A stretch of 64,000 nucleotides of DNA from Oscillospiraceae bacterium (GCA_015064445.1 SVSE01000008.1:23827-87826), one strand, 5' to 3'. Numbered from the stretch's first letter, positions 17,213 to 26,545 are shown. Notes: a model not told the origin generated them from the letters alone. Numbers and translations are program-made.

Positions 17213-19165
17213 ATGAAGGAAACCATTATTAAAATCGGCGACATATCAGTAAAAAAGGTAACTCTTGATGCTGTTATTATAGGTACTGGTGCAGCGGGCT
17301 ACAACTGTGCACTTCGCCTCAGCGACTATGGTGTTGACGATATTGCAATTATAACAGAGGGTGTGAATATGGGAACCTCCCGTAACACAGGCTCTGACAA
17401 GCAGACATATTACAAAATGAACCTTTGCGCTGACTATCCAGACTCGCCAAAGGCTATGGCACAGGACCTTTTCAATGGTAAGTGTGTTGACGGAGACATT
17501 GCGTATGCAGAGGCTGCGCTTTCCGTTATGTCATTCTTGCATCTTTGTGAGCTTGGTGTTGAATTCCCTGTTAACCGTTATGGCGAATATGTAGGCTACA
17601 AGACCGACCACGACCCACGCGCAAGAGCGACAAGCGTTGGCCCTCTTACCTCTAAAATGATGACAGAATGTCTTGAGAGTGCTGTTCAAAAGCGTAAAAT
17701 CAAGATTTACGATAAGCTTCAAATTATCGAATTTATTAAAAACGGCGACACCTGTGTTGGTGTTTTGTGTCTTAACAAAGCTTCACAAAACGAGAATGAG
17801 CGCTTTGTGCTCTTCAACTCTAAGAACACGGTTATAGCAACAGGTGGCCCTGCTGGCATTTATTCTAACACCGTTTATCCTATCGGACATCACGGTGCGT
17901 CTGGAGTTGCCTTTGAGGCAGGCGTTAAGGGCAGAAACCTAACCGAATGGCAATACGGACTTGCCTCCACTGCCCCAAGATGGAATGTTTCAGGAACATA
18001 TATGCAGGTTCTCCCTCGCTTTGTTTCAGTTGACGAAAACGGAAACGAGTATGAATTCTTGAATGAATACTTTGACGATATTGGTGTATGCCTTTCAAAG
18101 ATTTTTAAAAAGGGCTACGAGTGGCCATTTGACTGTAAAAAGGTCCTCTCTGGCTCATCAATTATCGACCTTCTCGTATTCCGTGAGAATGTAATGAAGG
18201 GCAGACGCGTATATCTTGATTTTAGAAAGAATCCTTACGGTCTTGATGAGCTTCCATACGACAAGCTCGAGGACGAGGCAAGAGAGTATCTTGAAAACGC
18301 TCACGCTTGCTTTGGCACACCACTTGCGCGTCTTCAGTTTATGAATATGCCTGCATACGACCTCTATCTTTCAAAGGGCGTTGACCTCGAAAAGGAAATG
18401 CTCGAAATCGCACTTTGTGCACAGCACAACAATGGTGGTCTTGATATCGATATGTGGTGGCAGACAAATGTTCCTCATCTCTTCGCTTGTGGAGAGGTTG
18501 CAGGCTCTCACGGTGTTTACCGTCCAGGTGGAAGCGCACTTAACGCAGGTCAGGTTGGCTCTACAAGATGCGCGCAATACATTTCAAGACATCAGGAAAA
18601 CGATGCGTTTGATTGTGATTTTGACACTCTTTGCGCTGGCGCCGTTAACAAGCATCTTGAAATTACAAGATGTATTCTTGGAGGCGAGGACAATGTTGCC
18701 TCACTTACCGATAAATATCAAAGACTAATGGACGAGGTTGCTGGTCCTATTCGTGATGCCTCAAGATTTGACTCGGCACAATGTGAGTTTATGGGAGCAT
18801 TCGAGGACTTCAAATCAATAGTTAAGGTTAACTCTCAAAGCAGACTTTGGCTTGCATATCGCCTGCGTGATGCTCTTCTTGGCGAGATGATGTACATCGG
18901 TGCTATGAAGGCTTACACAATGGCAGGTGGAAAGTCGCGTGGCTCTGCTATTTACACATCAGAAAATGGTACTGCTCCTGCAAATATGGAGAGCGTGTTC
19001 CGTTTCGAGCTTGATGATGGCGCTTTGAACGACAAAATTTTTGAAATTACATACACAGGTACTGGCTTCGGTAGTGTAGCGCGCCCTGTAAGAGAGCTCC
19101 CCGAGGGTGGTGGCTTCTTCGAAAACATTTGGCGCGAATACAGAGAAAATAAAAATATTTACTAA
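17213..19165 (+). CDS. FAD-dependent oxidoreductase, fumarate-reductase/succinate-dehydrogenase-like
   Basis: 650 residues. The FAD-binding dinucleotide motif DAVIIGTGAAGYNCA is near residue 19, the SRNTGSDKQ segment replaces the usual Ser/Thr-Gly FAD-site stretch near 56, and a GGPAG with Tyr/Asn follows near 218. A second FAD motif with FACGEVAG and GGSALNAGQVGS lies near 430-450, as in aspartate oxidase and fumarate reductase flavoproteins. No iron-sulfur or membrane subunit is nearby, so it is a soluble flavoprotein. It may be the electron donor or acceptor for the OYE protein, or may oxidise a sugar hydroxyl. AAAAGGAGC precedes the ATG. Third gene of the operon. Confidence 0.82.
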   Translation: MKETIIKIGDISVKKVTLDAVIIGTGAAGYNCALRLSDYGVDDIAIITEGVNMGTSRNTGSDKQTYYKMNLCADYPDSPKAMAQDLFNGKCVDGDIAYAEAALSVMSFLHLCELGVEFPVNRYGEYVGYKTDHDPRARATSVGPLTSKMMTECLESAVQKRKIKIYDKLQIIEFIKNGDTCVGVLCLNKASQNENERFVLFNSKNTVIATGGPAGIYSNTVYPIGHHGASGVAFEAGVKGRNLTEWQYGLASTAPRWNVSGTYMQVLPRFVSVDENGNEYEFLNEYFDDIGVCLSKIFKKGYEWPFDCKKVLSGSSIIDLLVFRENVMKGRRVYLDFRKNPYGLDELPYDKLEDEAREYLENAHACFGTPLARLQFMNMPAYDLYLSKGVDLEKEMLEIALCAQHNNGGLDIDMWWQTNVPHLFACGEVAGSHGVYRPGGSALNAGQVGSTRCAQYISRHQENDAFDCDFDTLCAGAVNKHLEITRCILGGEDNVASLTDKYQRLMDEVAGPIRDASRFDSAQCEFMGAFEDFKSIVKVNSQSRLWLAYRLRDALLGEMMYIGAMKAYTMAGGKSRGSAIYTSENGTAPANMESVFRFELDDGALNDKIFEITYTGTGFGSVARPVRELPEGGGFFENIWREYRENKNIY

Positions 19166-19179
19166 TTTGAGGTGCTTAT

Positions 19180-19959
19180 ATGAAGCAAGGATTAGTTTCC
19201 GTATCCTTTCGTGAGCTTAGCGTAAAGGAAATTATCAAGCTTGCAAGGGAAAACGGTCTTAAATATATCGAATGGGGTGGTGGACCTCACGTTCCTATGG
19301 GCAACGTCAAGCTTGCGCGTAAGGTTAAAAGGCTTATGCACGCATCGGGCATTAAATGCGCGTCCTACGGAACGTATTACGGTGTAACCTATAACGAGGG
19401 TGAAAAGCCACCTATTTCATTCAAAGCAGTTTGCAAGACTGCCGTTGCACTCGGCGCGAGCGTTGTTCGTATTTGGGCAGGCTGGCCGGGCTGTGGCGAC
19501 ATTGACTGCGAGGGCGAGCGCAAGGCAGTAATCCACACAAAAAAGATAGCTACTATCGCTAAAAAATACGGTCTTACTCTCGCGTTTGAATGCCATTGGG
19601 GCACAATAACCGAGGAATATCATCGCTCAATTGAGTTTTTAAAGAAAATCGGCTGTGATAACGTAAAAATTTACTATCAGCCAAATCCTCACAAGAGCGA
19701 GGAATACAATCTTGAGGCGGCAAAGGCGTTGCTTCCTTGGACCACAAACGTACACGTATGCAACCATCATTTTATTGAGGGCAATTTCCACAAGGATTCG
19801 CTCGAAAAGGCTCATCTTGAATGGTGTAAGTACCTTAGCGTGCTCGAAAACGGCGAGGACCGTGTTTATTATCTCGAGTTTATGCCCGACGGTACGCCTG
19901 CAACGCTACCAACTGAATGTAAATGTCTTAGATTACTTGCAAGTGAGGTGCAAAAATGA
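19180..19959 (+). CDS. Xylose-isomerase-like TIM-barrel (sugar phosphate isomerase/epimerase)
   Basis: 259 residues of the AP-endonuclease-2/xylose-isomerase-like superfamily. The layout is typical: an N-terminal strand then EIIKLARENGLKYIEWGG, a middle VRIWAG strand near residue 105, the metal Glu in LAFECHWG near 143, NVHVCNH near 198 and the final YYLEFMPDG. These enzymes isomerise or epimerise sugars, and some members eliminate aglycones from 3-keto-glycosides. It lies 14 nt after the flavoprotein and overlaps the lyase gene by 4 nt (ATGA), so it belongs to the operon. The substrate is not identified. Confidence 0.85.
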   Translation: MKQGLVSVSFRELSVKEIIKLARENGLKYIEWGGGPHVPMGNVKLARKVKRLMHASGIKCASYGTYYGVTYNEGEKPPISFKAVCKTAVALGASVVRIWAGWPGCGDIDCEGERKAVIHTKKIATIAKKYGLTLAFECHWGTITEEYHRSIEFLKKIGCDNVKIYYQPNPHKSEEYNLEAAKALLPWTTNVHVCNHHFIEGNFHKDSLEKAHLEWCKYLSVLENGEDRVYYLEFMPDGTPATLPTECKCLRLLASEVQK

Positions 19960-21656
19960 ATATTTTAGATAAAAGCTACAATCCCGAAATATGGGTAAAA
20001 TCAAGAGAAATTCCCGAGCTTAAGGGTGCAATCGAAGCGCTTGAAAAGTCCTACAAGGATTTTTGCGAGGGAGATATTCCATCCTCAAAATTCAGCCATT
20101 TCCGTCTTTTCCAGGACGTAGGCGACAGAAACGTTTATCAAAAGGATTTCTTCCGCCGTCAGCACAGACTCTTTACCTGTGCCGTATATTGCCTCGTTTA
20201 CCCTGAAAACGAAAAGGCATTTGAGCTTTTGCAGGATACCATTTTCGAAATTTGTGATATGTATGCGTGGGCACTTCCCGCACATATGGGCGAGCTTGAC
20301 AAGATAAACCAAATGGAGCTTGACCTTGACGCTACTACTATGGGTATGGCACTCGCGCTTATAAAGAGACTCTTTGGAGAAAGGTTCCATCCGCTCATTA
20401 TAAAGCGAATTGACACCGAAATTGACAGGCGTATTGTTGAACCGTTCCTTGCGCAAAGATGGCACTGGGAATTCAGAGAAAACAACTGGACAACAGTTTG
20501 CTCAGGAGCTGTCGGATGCGCTCTTATGCTCAACCGTCCTGACGTTTTCGAGCTTGTAAAGGACCGTCTCAATCACAATATGCAAACCTACGTTGATGCA
20601 TACGGAGATGACGGCGTTTGCACCGAGGGTGCAGGCTACTGGGGATATGGATTTGGCTACTACGTTGCCTATGCCGATATGCTCCGTTCATATTCAAACG
20701 GCGAAATCGACCTTCTTGCAGGCGAGAAAATCAAGAGCATTGCGACCTTCTATCAAAAGATGATTCTCGATGAAAACGTTGTCGTTACCTACGGCGACTG
20801 CGGTCTTGGCGGAAAAATTACAATCAATGCAGGTCTTGTTTACAAATTCAAATCAATCTTTGGTGACATTTACGAATTTCCACCAAAGGACACGATGATT
20901 TACGACGTTCACTACTTCCCTTCATTCCTTGATACCTTTATTTGCTTTAACGAAGCATATTCCGATTCTACTCTTTCAAGAAACTGCGAATACTATATGG
21001 GTAACCAAGGCTGGTACGTAAAGAGAACTCCATATTACAGCTTCTCTTGCCGTGGTGGTTCGAACGGTGAAAGCCATAACCACAACGACGTTGGCTCGTT
21101 CATTTTCGTAAAGGACGACAAACAAGTGCTTTGCGATATCGGTGGCCGTCCGTACACAAGACAGTATTTCGAGAACGAATATAGATATACTTATCTTGAA
21201 ACCTCATCAAGAGGACACAACGTTCCGATTATCAACGGCAAATATCAGGTGAATATCCGCGACACTAAGTCCTATACAACCTTTAAAAACGGTGTTGTAA
21301 GCATTGATTTCAAGGAGCTTTACGGTCAAGAGGAGCTTAAAAAGCTTGTCCGTAGCTTTAAGGGCGACGAAAAGGGTGTTGATATAACCGACGAGTTTGA
21401 AATTGAGGGCGAGGGCACATTTACCGAGAGATTTGTAACCTATACCGAGCCTACAATTGAAAACGGAGTCATCGAAACCGACGGTGTTAAAATTGTATTT
21501 GATCCAACGAAGGGCGTTGCATCCTACACAGTTGAAGAGCGCGCACTCGAGCTTAATGGCGACGGAAGCATCAAACGCGGAAGCGATGTTTATTGCATAA
21601 ATATCGACGTTAATATGCCTTGTGAAAGCTTCTCGTTTAGGGTTGAGGTAAAATAA
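19956..21656 (+). CDS. Heparinase II/III-family lyase, cytoplasmic
   Basis: 566 residues. The N-terminal half (about 1-310) is a helical (alpha/alpha) toroid with FRENNWTTV near residue 174. The C-terminal half carries the heparinase II/III signature GSNGESHNHNDVGSF near 370, followed by beta strands. Lyases of this fold cleave uronate-containing polysaccharides by beta-elimination, using Tyr/His/Asn. There is no signal peptide, so it probably acts on imported oligosaccharides. The start overlaps the preceding stop (ATGA). It is the last gene of the operon, with a strong terminator at 21662-21691. Confidence 0.88.
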   Translation: MNILDKSYNPEIWVKSREIPELKGAIEALEKSYKDFCEGDIPSSKFSHFRLFQDVGDRNVYQKDFFRRQHRLFTCAVYCLVYPENEKAFELLQDTIFEICDMYAWALPAHMGELDKINQMELDLDATTMGMALALIKRLFGERFHPLIIKRIDTEIDRRIVEPFLAQRWHWEFRENNWTTVCSGAVGCALMLNRPDVFELVKDRLNHNMQTYVDAYGDDGVCTEGAGYWGYGFGYYVAYADMLRSYSNGEIDLLAGEKIKSIATFYQKMILDENVVVTYGDCGLGGKITINAGLVYKFKSIFGDIYEFPPKDTMIYDVHYFPSFLDTFICFNEAYSDSTLSRNCEYYMGNQGWYVKRTPYYSFSCRGGSNGESHNHNDVGSFIFVKDDKQVLCDIGGRPYTRQYFENEYRYTYLETSSRGHNVPIINGKYQVNIRDTKSYTTFKNGVVSIDFKELYGQEELKKLVRSFKGDEKGVDITDEFEIEGEGTFTERFVTYTEPTIENGVIETDGVKIVFDPTKGVASYTVEERALELNGDGSIKRGSDVYCINIDVNMPCESFSFRVEVK

Positions 21657-21661
21657 AATAA

Positions 21662-21691
21662 AAAATCCACACTCGATTGAGTGTGGATTTT
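21662..21691 (+). terminator. Terminator of the redox/lyase operon
   Basis: Perfect 13-bp stem AAAATCCACACTC / GAGTGTGGATTTT with a 4-nt loop, then TGTTTTG. Confidence 0.88.
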
Positions 21692-21708
21692 GTTTTGCAA
21701 TTTGTCTT

Positions 21709-21917
21709 TAATTTAGCGATTTTGTAACGAAGCATAAAATCGTTAAATTTGGTTTAGAAGCAAGCAAGACAAGGCGCACCGCCTTGACGACTTTTTAACG
21801 ATTCTTAGGCAAAGTTAGGCTAGGCTCTGCTTTTTCCTTGGACGATGGTGTACTTTCGTACATCGAGGTCAAGGGGGAAGCTAGTAACGACGCATAACGA
21901 AGCATAAAATCGTTAAA
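21709..21917. repeat. 170-nt structured element bounded by a 23-bp direct repeat
   Basis: The 23-nt sequence beginning TAACGAAGCATAAAATCG occurs at 21725-21747 and again at 21895-21917. The first copy also forms an imperfect hairpin with TTAGCGATTTT just upstream. Between the copies is a long hairpin (21836-21874: CCTTG, CGATG and TGTAC arms with a TTTC loop) and a smaller AAGGCG/CGCCTT hairpin. No ORF is present. It may be a small mobile repeat or a non-coding RNA, and it sits at the 3' end of tpiA. Confidence 0.5.
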
Positions 21918-21919
21918 AA

Positions 21920-22675
21920 TTATTGTGCTGCATTAACAATTGTAGCGAAATCAGCTGCCTTAAGTGAAGCACCACCGATAAGACCACCGTCAACATTTTC
22001 CTTGGAAAGAAGCTCTGCTGCGTTGCCTGCATTCATAGATCCACCGTATTGAATTACGATCTTTTCTGCTGCTTCCTTTGAGTAGATAGCTGCGATTGTA
22101 TCACGGATAACGCCACAGGTTTCGTCAGCCTGCTCAGGTGTTGCTGTAAGGCCTGTTCCGATAGCCCATACTGGCTCGTATGCGATGATAACATTAGCGA
22201 GCTGCTCCTCTGTTACGCCGAGCAAGTCAAGCTTTGTCTGCATTGCAACTACTTCATTTGTAATTCCGTTAACTCTTTCCTCTTTAACCTCGCCAAGGCA
22301 AAGGATAACCTTCATGCCAGCCTCAAGAGCTGCCTTTGTACGAAGGTTTACAGTCTCGTCTGTTTCGCCGAAGTACTGTCTTCTTTCGCTATGACCAATG
22401 ATTACATATTCAACGCCACACTCAACGAGCATTTCAGCTGAAATTTCGCCTGTGTATGCGCCCTTAGGAGCGAAGTGAACATTCTCTGCACCGATTTTGA
22501 TGTTAGAGCCCTTTGCTGCCTCTTGTGCTGCATAAATGTCTACAAAAGGAACGCAAAAGATGATATCACAGTTGTCCTTACCCTCAACAAGTGGCTTTGT
22601 CTGCTCGATAAGAGCCTTAGCCTGTGAAGGTGTCATATTCATTTTCCAGTTTCCTGCAATTACTTTTCTTCTCAT
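21920..22675 (-). CDS. tpiA: Triosephosphate isomerase
   Basis: Interconverts dihydroxyacetone phosphate and glyceraldehyde 3-phosphate in glycolysis. The 251-residue protein starts with the family N-terminus RKVIAGNWKMN, has the catalytic His in IIGHSERR near residue 95, the catalytic Glu in AYEPVWAIGTG near 167 and the phosphate loop GGSMNAGNA near 210. The ATG at 22675 is preferred over an in-frame GTG 12 nt upstream, because the GTG overlaps the AAGGG ribosome site. It lies 29 nt after pgk and is co-transcribed with it. Confidence 0.97.
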   Translation of the reverse strand: MRRKVIAGNWKMNMTPSQAKALIEQTKPLVEGKDNCDIIFCVPFVDIYAAQEAAKGSNIKIGAENVHFAPKGAYTGEISAEMLVECGVEYVIIGHSERRQYFGETDETVNLRTKAALEAGMKVILCLGEVKEERVNGITNEVVAMQTKLDLLGVTEEQLANVIIAYEPVWAIGTGLTATPEQADETCGVIRDTIAAIYSKEAAEKIVIQYGGSMNAGNAAELLSKENVDGGLIGGASLKAADFATIVNAAQ

Positions 22676-22704
22676 TTTTAAATCCACCCTTGTTGTTTAT
22701 GCAA

Positions 22705-24006
22705 TTATTTGTCTTGGAGACAAGCGATACCTGGGAGCTCAAGTCCCTCGAGGAATTCGAGTGATGCGCCACCACCAGTTGAAATGTGAGTCATCTTATC
22801 AGCATAGCCAAGCTTTTCAACTGCTGCTGCAGAGTCACCACCACCGATGATTGAGATAGCACCGCTGTTTGCAACAGCCTCAGCTACACCCTCAGTACCA
22901 GCTGCGAAGTTCTTCCACTCGGAAACGCCCATAGGACCATTCCATACTACTGTGCCTGCGCCCTTGATTGTCTTAGCAAAAAGCTCACGAGTAGCAGGAC
23001 CGATATCAAGACCCATCCAACCGTCAGGAATAGAGTCAGAGTACATCTTCATAAACTCGGTGTTTTCGTCATATTCTCTACCGATAATGTTGTCAACCGG
23101 GATAAGGAAGTTTACGCCCTTAGCTCTTGCCTTAGCCATCATTTCACGAGCAAGCTCAAGCTTGTCGTCCTCGCAAAGAGATGTTCCAACGCTGTTGCCC
23201 AAAGCCTTGAAGAAGGTATAAGCCATACCACCACCGATGATGAGGGTATCAACCTTTTCGATGAGGTTGTTGATAACGCCGATCTTGTCAGAAACCTTAG
23301 CACCACCGAGGATTGCAACGAATGGACGAGCAGGATCTGCAAGAGCCTTACCCATTACGCCGATTTCCTTCTGAATGAGGTAACCACAAACTGCTGGGAG
23401 ATAATCAGCAACGCCTGCTGTTGTAGCGTGTGCACGGTGAGCTGTACCGAATGCGTCGTTTACATAGAGATCTGCATACTCAGAAAGCTCCTTAGCGAAT
23501 GCAGGATCGTTCTTTGTTTCTCTTGCGTCAAAGCGAACGTTCTCAAGAAGAACTGCCTTACCAGCCTCGAGAGCTGCAACCTTAGCCTTTGCATCAGCGC
23601 CTACGATATCCTCAGCGAATGTAACTGTGCCCTCGCCAAGAAGCTCATTAAGTCTTACTGCAACAGGAGCGAGTGTGAGCTTTTTCTTGTCATCAACAAG
23701 AGCCTTGTCAAGAAGCTTCTTTGTTTCTGCTGCTCTTTGCTCCTCTGGGAGCTCCTCAACCTTCTTCTTTTCCTTCTTTGTAAGTCCAAAGCCCTCAGTC
23801 AAGATGCTGTGTGGCTTACCCATGTGTGAGCAAAGAATAACCTTTGCACCATTGTCGAGAAGGTATTTGATTGTTGGAAGTGCGCCTACGATTCTCTTGT
23901 CAGAGGTAATAACGCCATCCTTAAGTGGTACGTTGAAATCGCATCTTACGAGAACTCTCTTGCCAGCAACTTCAACATCTTCAATAGTTTTCTTGTTGTA
24001 GGTCAT
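22705..24006 (-). CDS. pgk: Phosphoglycerate kinase with an extra charged insertion
   Basis: Transfers the acyl phosphate of 1,3-bisphosphoglycerate to [13 protein letters not shown] is at residues 18-27, LLENVRFD near 152, and the C-terminal nucleotide motif [13 protein letters not shown] near 410. At 433 residues it is longer than the usual ~395. The excess is a Lys/Glu-rich helix-like insertion after SHMGKP (about residues 68-100), at a surface loop of the N-terminal domain. AGGAGAT precedes the ATG. First gene of pgk-tpiA; no gapA is present here. Confidence 0.97.
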   Translation of the reverse strand: MTYNKKTIEDVEVAGKRVLVRCDFNVPLKDGVITSDKRIVGALPTIKYLLDNGAKVILCSHMGKPHSILTEGFGLTKKEKKKVEELPEEQRAAETKKLLDKALVDDKKKLTLAPVAVRLNELLGEGTVTFAEDIVGADAKAKVAALEAGKAVLLENVRFDARETKNDPAFAKELSEYADLYVNDAFGTAHRAHATTAGVADYLPAVCGYLIQKEIGVMGKALADPARPFVAILGGAKVSDKIGVINNLIEKVDTLIIGGGMAYTFFKALGNSVGTSLCEDDKLELAREMMAKARAKGVNFLIPVDNIIGREYDENTEFMKMYSDSIPDGWMGLDIGPATRELFAKTIKGAGTVVWNGPMGVSEWKNFAAGTEGVAEAVANSGAISIIGGGDSAAAVEKLGYADKMTHISTGGGASLEFLEGLELPGIACLQDK

Positions 24007-24049
24007 TTTTAAAATCTCCTATTTTATTATATAAATTTTTTCCACGACT

Positions 24050-24078
24050 ATATTATCACACTTTTTTCAAATATGCAA
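24050..24078 (-). promoter_or_regulatory. Promoter of pgk-tpiA
   Basis: Minus-strand TTGCAT (24078-24073), 17-nt spacer ending in TGTGA, TAATAT (24055-24050): an extended -10 promoter. Confidence 0.6.
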
Positions 24079-24097
24079 CAATTTTTTATAAATTTCT

Positions 24098-24949
24098 TTA
24101 ATATTTTATTAAAGCGTATACTATTAGTATAGCTCCGATTGCAATTCTGTACCAGCCAAACACCTCAAAGCTATGGTTTTTAACAAAGCTCATAAGGAAT
24201 TTAACAGCGACAAGCGATACTGCAAAGGCTGTGAGTGTGCCGACAATCAAAACGATGACTTCGGTTGAGGTCATTGATATATGGTCGATAAGTATTGCCT
24301 TAGCGCCCTTTAAGAGCGATGCGCCAAGCATTACAGGAATTGCAAGGAAAAATGAAAACTCGGCTGCTGCAGAGCGCGACACTCCAAGCACTGATGCGCC
24401 AAGTATTGTTGAGCCTGAGCGAGAGGTGCCCGGAATTACCGAAAGGGACTGGAAGCAACCGATTCCGATTGCTGTTTTATAGTCAATTTCGTACACATCC
24501 TCGCACTTTTTTGATTTATTCTTGTTAAGACGCTCAATTAAAATGAACGCAATTCCGTACACAATAAGAGCCACACAAATGGTCAAAATTCTTGCAAGCT
24601 GAGAGTCGCCAACGAGGTAATCAAAGAGCAAATCAATCGGCACGCCGATTATGGCTGTTGGGATTGTTGCAATTACAACCTTTAACCAAAGAGACCATGT
24701 TTTCTTTTTTAGCTCAGGTGTTTTATTTTTCGACCAAGGATTGAGCTTATCGAAAAACAAAACGATTATAGCAAGGATTGAGCCGAGCTGAATTACGACC
24801 TCGAAAAGCTCCCAAAACTCGCTTGAAACCTTGAGGGGCACTAAATCATTTACAATTATCATATGGCCCGTGCTCGACACAGGAAGCCATTCTGTAATGC
24901 CCTGCACTATTCCGATAAGAATAGCCTTTAATATTTCTATAAATACCAT
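24098..24949 (-). CDS. uppP: Undecaprenyl-diphosphatase
   Basis: UppP (BacA) dephosphorylates undecaprenyl pyrophosphate so the lipid carrier can be reused in peptidoglycan synthesis. The 283-residue polytopic membrane protein contains both family signatures: GITEWLPVSSTGHM near residues 18-31 and PGTSRSGSTI near 165-174. A cluster of hydrophobic helices follows. AAAGGTG lies before the ATG, which starts just 3 nt after the U32 gene ends, so it is translationally linked to that gene. Overexpression of UppP gives bacitracin tolerance in other bacteria. Confidence 0.96.
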   Translation of the reverse strand: MVFIEILKAILIGIVQGITEWLPVSSTGHMIIVNDLVPLKVSSEFWELFEVVIQLGSILAIIVLFFDKLNPWSKNKTPELKKKTWSLWLKVVIATIPTAIIGVPIDLLFDYLVGDSQLARILTICVALIVYGIAFILIERLNKNKSKKCEDVYEIDYKTAIGIGCFQSLSVIPGTSRSGSTILGASVLGVSRSAAAEFSFFLAIPVMLGASLLKGAKAILIDHISMTSTEVIVLIVGTLTAFAVSLVAVKFLMSFVKNHSFEVFGWYRIAIGAILIVYALIKY

Positions 24950-24952
24950 ATT

Positions 24953-26191
24953 TCACCTTTCTGACGAGCGCAAAATGTCGCCAACCTTGACATCAATAGG
25001 TGTCTTGATTTTGAAAAGCATTGAGGGATGTGGCGCGCTTTCGAGCTTATTGCCATTCATATCAAGTAGCTCAGTAATATCAAATGGTGTGCCACATTTG
25101 CCAGGAGTGATGAGTTCAACTCTATCGCCCACAACAACCTTATTTTTCTGCATAAAGGTTGCGTATCCGTCCTCGTCTCTTTCGCTTTGAGCGACACAGA
25201 GGTACGCCTTTTCACGAAGATAGCCCATATTTGTAACGGTCTGAGAATTAGATGATGGGCTGTCAAAATAGAAGCCTGTTGCGTATTCACGATGGCTTAC
25301 ACTCTCAAGCTCTCTTAGCCATTTTTCGTTATATTTATATTCAGCTGGATTTGCCAAATATGCATCCATTGCCATTCTATATGTGTTTGCGCATATTGCA
25401 GTATAATACGCACTCTTCATTCTTCCCTCGATTTTAAAGCTGTCAATTCCACTTTCCATCAAGGCAGGAATATGCTCTATCATACACATATCCTTTGAGG
25501 ACATAATGAAGCTACCTTCCTTGTATTCCTCAATTGAAAGAGCGTCCTCGGTGCGCTTTTCCTCTGCAAACTCAATGGGGCGTGCGTTAGTGTAATTCCA
25601 TCTACAAGGCTGAGCACAAGCGCCTCTATTGGCATCTCTGCCCGTATAGTAATTAGAAAGCAAGCACCTGCCACTATATGAGATACACATTGAGCCATGA
25701 ATAAAGCATTCAAGCTCCAAGGATTTTGGAGTATTGGCGCGAATTTCGTTTATTTCATCAAGCGAAAGCTCTCTTGCCAAAACGACTCTCTTTGCGCCCA
25801 TTTTATGCCAAGCAGCTGCAGTATGAGCAGACACCGTGCTTGCCTGTGTAGAAATGTGAATCTCCATATTTGGAATGATTTCACGCGCTAATGTGAAAAC
25901 TCCAAGGTCGGAGATTATAAGCGCATCAACACCGATTTCATCAAGACGAAGAAGATATTTTTTTAGTCTTTCATACTCATTTGTATGAGGCATTGTATTA
26001 ACAGTTACATATAATTTAACATTGCGAGCGTGTGCGTATGCGACAGCCTCCTCAAGCTCATCAAGCGTGAAGTTGTCAGCCTGTGCGCGCATTCCAAACA
26101 AATCCGAGGCAAGATATACAGCATCTGCACCGTAGAGGATTGCGCTTTTCATTTTTTCAAAATTGCCCGCAGGACAAAGAAGCTCCTTCAT
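24953..26191 (-). CDS. Peptidase U32-family protein, probable tRNA hydroxylation enzyme (TrhP-like)
   Basis: 412 residues from ATG 26191, chosen because AAAGGAGAGG precedes it; the open frame extends 14 codons further without a ribosome site. The TIM-barrel N-terminus begins KELLCPAGN. The U32 signature is ECFIHGSMCISYSGRC near residues 165-180, followed by further Cys (GACAQPC). The C-terminus has the small beta-barrel typical of the family. Members of this size (TrhP/YrrO, YdcP) act in prephenate-dependent hydroxylation of tRNA U34 rather than in proteolysis. It is co-transcribed with uppP. Confidence 0.88.
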   Translation of the reverse strand: MKELLCPAGNFEKMKSAILYGADAVYLASDLFGMRAQADNFTLDELEEAVAYAHARNVKLYVTVNTMPHTNEYERLKKYLLRLDEIGVDALIISDLGVFTLAREIIPNMEIHISTQASTVSAHTAAAWHKMGAKRVVLARELSLDEINEIRANTPKSLELECFIHGSMCISYSGRCLLSNYYTGRDANRGACAQPCRWNYTNARPIEFAEEKRTEDALSIEEYKEGSFIMSSKDMCMIEHIPALMESGIDSFKIEGRMKSAYYTAICANTYRMAMDAYLANPAEYKYNEKWLRELESVSHREYATGFYFDSPSSNSQTVTNMGYLREKAYLCVAQSERDEDGYATFMQKNKVVVGDRVELITPGKCGTPFDITELLDMNGNKLESAPHPSMLFKIKTPIDVKVGDILRSSER

Positions 26192-26223
26192 TTTTGCCTC
26201 TCCTTTAATAAATTCTCTTCTAT

Positions 26224-26252
26224 ATTTTATCACACGCGTGTGCGTATGTCAA
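26224..26252 (-). promoter_or_regulatory. Promoter of U32-uppP with a palindromic spacer
   Basis: Minus-strand TTGACA (26252-26247), 17-nt spacer, TAAAAT (26229-26224). The spacer contains the perfect 12-bp palindrome CACACGCGTGTG (26231-26242), which is a good position for a repressor. Confidence 0.65.
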
Positions 26253-26282
26253 TAAAAAGAAGAATTTCAGCATTTATGCCGA

Positions 26283-26314
26283 CAAAACAAAAGCCTATCG
26301 CAAATGCGATAGGC
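26283..26314 (-). terminator. Terminator of the 60-aa peptide gene
   Basis: Perfect 10-bp stem GCCTATCGCA / TGCGATAGGC with an AA loop, followed on the minus strand by TTTTGTTTTG. Confidence 0.85.
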
Positions 26315-26322
26315 CTAAATTC

Positions 26323-26505
26323 TTAACCAAGGAAGTCAGAAGCGTCACCGTGAATGATAGGATTCTTGTTTTCGTCAAGACCGATCCAAGCGTTTCCGTT
26401 GTCTTCTTTTCCACCTGCAAGGATTTCTCCCCAAGTGTCGCTTTCTGTGAGGATGTCCTCTGAAAGAATTTCATTATATTCAATTTGTGGTTTAATGTAT
26501 TTCAT
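26323..26505 (-). CDS. Acidic 60-residue peptide, possible RiPP-type precursor
   Basis: The peptide opens with MKYIKPQIEYNEI, followed by an acidic Ser/Thr stretch (residues 15-30), a Gly-Gly at 31-32 and a Gly/Asn/Asp-rich end. It has no Cys and no hydrophobic signal. The KKY-X-KP-type opening with an acidic second block resembles many orphan short proteins of gut Clostridia and some leader peptides, but no modifying enzyme, transporter or protease lies next to it. Expression signals are strong: a TTGACA/TATACT promoter, AGGAGG before the ATG and a dedicated terminator. I regard it as a real gene of unknown role. Confidence 0.65.
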   Translation of the reverse strand: MKYIKPQIEYNEILSEDILTESDTWGEILAGGKEDNGNAWIGLDENKNPIIHGDASDFLG

Positions 26506-26545
26506 TTAGAGTATCCTCCTATGGAACTATAAGAAGGTCTCAAAT

